Source: PHAA01 sp022706565 (GTDB lineage: Bacteria > Bacillota > Syntrophomonadia > Syntrophomonadales > Syntrophomonadaceae). From it: a DNA stretch of 64,000 nucleotides. The translations under genes and the position numbers were made by a program. The stretch lies in assembly GCA_040769385.1 (NCBI GenBank), contig JAXGLD010000003.1, positions 1-64,000 of the forward strand, written 5' to 3'. Shown here piece by piece: positions 63,420 to 64,000 of this stretch. Every line of letters begins with the position of its first letter. The stretch's first letter is position 1. The notes under the pieces are model-generated. The model was not told where the DNA came from. It saw only the letters and a program-made list of their open reading frames with translations, and did no database searches.

Positions 63420-64000
63420 ATGAGGAACAGAGAAATACCCAAGGGCCTGCGCGATTTGCTGCCGGAAGAAATGAAGACCCGGCGCCGGCTGGAAAAAAAG
63501 GCGGCCGAGCTGTTTACCTCCTGCGGCTATGATGAGGTACTCACCCCTACTTTCGAATTCCTGGAGGTAGTGGAAGCAGGCGGCAATATCCGCGAAAAAC
63601 TATTCTTGTTTATGGACCGGGAGGGTGGCATCCTGTCGCTGCGGCCTGAGATGACCGTATCCATAGCCCGCCTGGCCGCCACCCACCTGCAGGAGGAGAT
63701 GCTGCCCAGGCGCCTTTTCTATTCGGCCAATGTATTCCGCCATGTCCAGCCCCACCTGGCTCAATACCGGGAGTTTTGGCAGACGGGAATAGAACTCCTT
63801 GGAGCCGCCGGACCCCGGGCCGATGCGGAAGTTATTGGCCTGGCCGTACAGGTGATGCGGGAGTTCGGCCTGGACAATTTCAAGGTCAGCCTCAACCATA
63901 TCGGGATATTCAATTCCCTGCTGGACATGTGCGAGATCAAGCCTCAAGACCAGGAGTTGGTGCGCCGCCTGGCCACCAAGAAGGACCTGGTGGGACTGAC
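63420..64000 (+). CDS. hisZ: ATP phosphoribosyltransferase regulatory subunit, 3' end outside window
   Basis: HisZ is a catalytically inactive histidyl-tRNA-synthetase paralogue that activates short-form HisG in histidine synthesis. The visible 193 residues show PKGLRDLLPEEMKTRRRLE (residues 6-24), LTPTFEFLEV, LSLRPEMTVSIARLAATH (motif 2-like) and FYSANVFRHVQPHLAQYREFWQTGIELLG. The motif 2 sequence and the missing tRNA-synthetase loop features favour HisZ over HisS. ATG 63420 follows AAGGAG. It probably begins a his operon beyond the window. Confidence 0.85.
   Translation, partial: MRNREIPKGLRDLLPEEMKTRRRLEKKAAELFTSCGYDEVLTPTFEFLEVVEAGGNIREKLFLFMDREGGILSLRPEMTVSIARLAATHLQEEMLPRRLFYSANVFRHVQPHLAQYREFWQTGIELLGAAGPRADAEVIGLAVQVMREFGLDNFKVSLNHIGIFNSLLDMCEIKPQDQELVRRLATKKDLVGL

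Overview
The window reads as a chromosomal stretch from an anaerobic, probably spore-forming Firmicute of the class Clostridia. The supports are the B. subtilis-like order of the purine operon, a GerM-type lipoprotein, a SigI-family sigma factor, HisZ, strong AGGAGG ribosome binding sites and the 16S rRNA. A Syntrophomonadaceae-like member is my best guess, made by eye without a database search. GC content is near 50 %. No phage, insertion sequence, CRISPR array or tRNA gene was found.

Layout. 1-8200: an iron-sulfur flavoprotein, a TetR regulator with its promoter and operator, an esterase remnant, a DUF4491 membrane protein, a four-gene mannose-nucleotide/glycosyltransferase block, and a THUMP-domain rRNA methyltransferase. 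8435-17249: a Flp/Tad pilus locus led by c-di-GMP-I riboswitches. It holds one intact and one decayed pilin, a frameshifted prepilin peptidase, TadE/TadG-like proteins, CpaB, CpaE, CpaF, TadB, TadC and a DUF192 protein. 17300-24951: a repeat pair, typA, and a complete rRNA operon (16S-23S-5S, no spacer tRNA) with an intervening sequence in helix 45 of 23S. 25265-38232: a surface-polysaccharide locus with two c-di-GMP riboswitch leaders. 38436-44225: a tandem riboswitch before a SigI-like sigma factor, then Hsp20, PAP2 phosphatase, Smr protein, hpt, guaA and an AlkD-like protein. 44297-48939: two riboswitch-led units encoding coiled-coil modules and degenerate 6-pyruvoyl-tetrahydropterin-synthase-like (T-fold) modules. 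This is the best candidate for an undescribed system. 49033-64000: a GerMN lipoprotein, a ykkC-class (probably PRPP) riboswitch, the operon purE-B-C-S-Q-L-F-M-N-H-D without purK, a TPR-like membrane protein, an HD-domain protein and the start of hisZ. Three copies of a ~146-bp palindromic repeat lie around and beside the purine operon.

How the parts fit. Nine c-di-GMP class I aptamers lie within 38 kb. They precede the pilin genes, the exopolysaccharide initiating transferase, a GtrA/FAD-enzyme pair, a sigma factor and the coiled-coil/T-fold genes. Four single leaders share a promoter of the form TATACA-like, 17 bp, TTAAAT. Most leaders end in intrinsic terminators whose loop or 5' arm can pair with the 3' end of the aptamer. 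The picture is a c-di-GMP regulon for surface structures, probably of transcription-terminating (OFF) switches, which also covers an uncharacterised family of structural or ligand-binding proteins. Purine synthesis is separately placed under a PRPP-type riboswitch.
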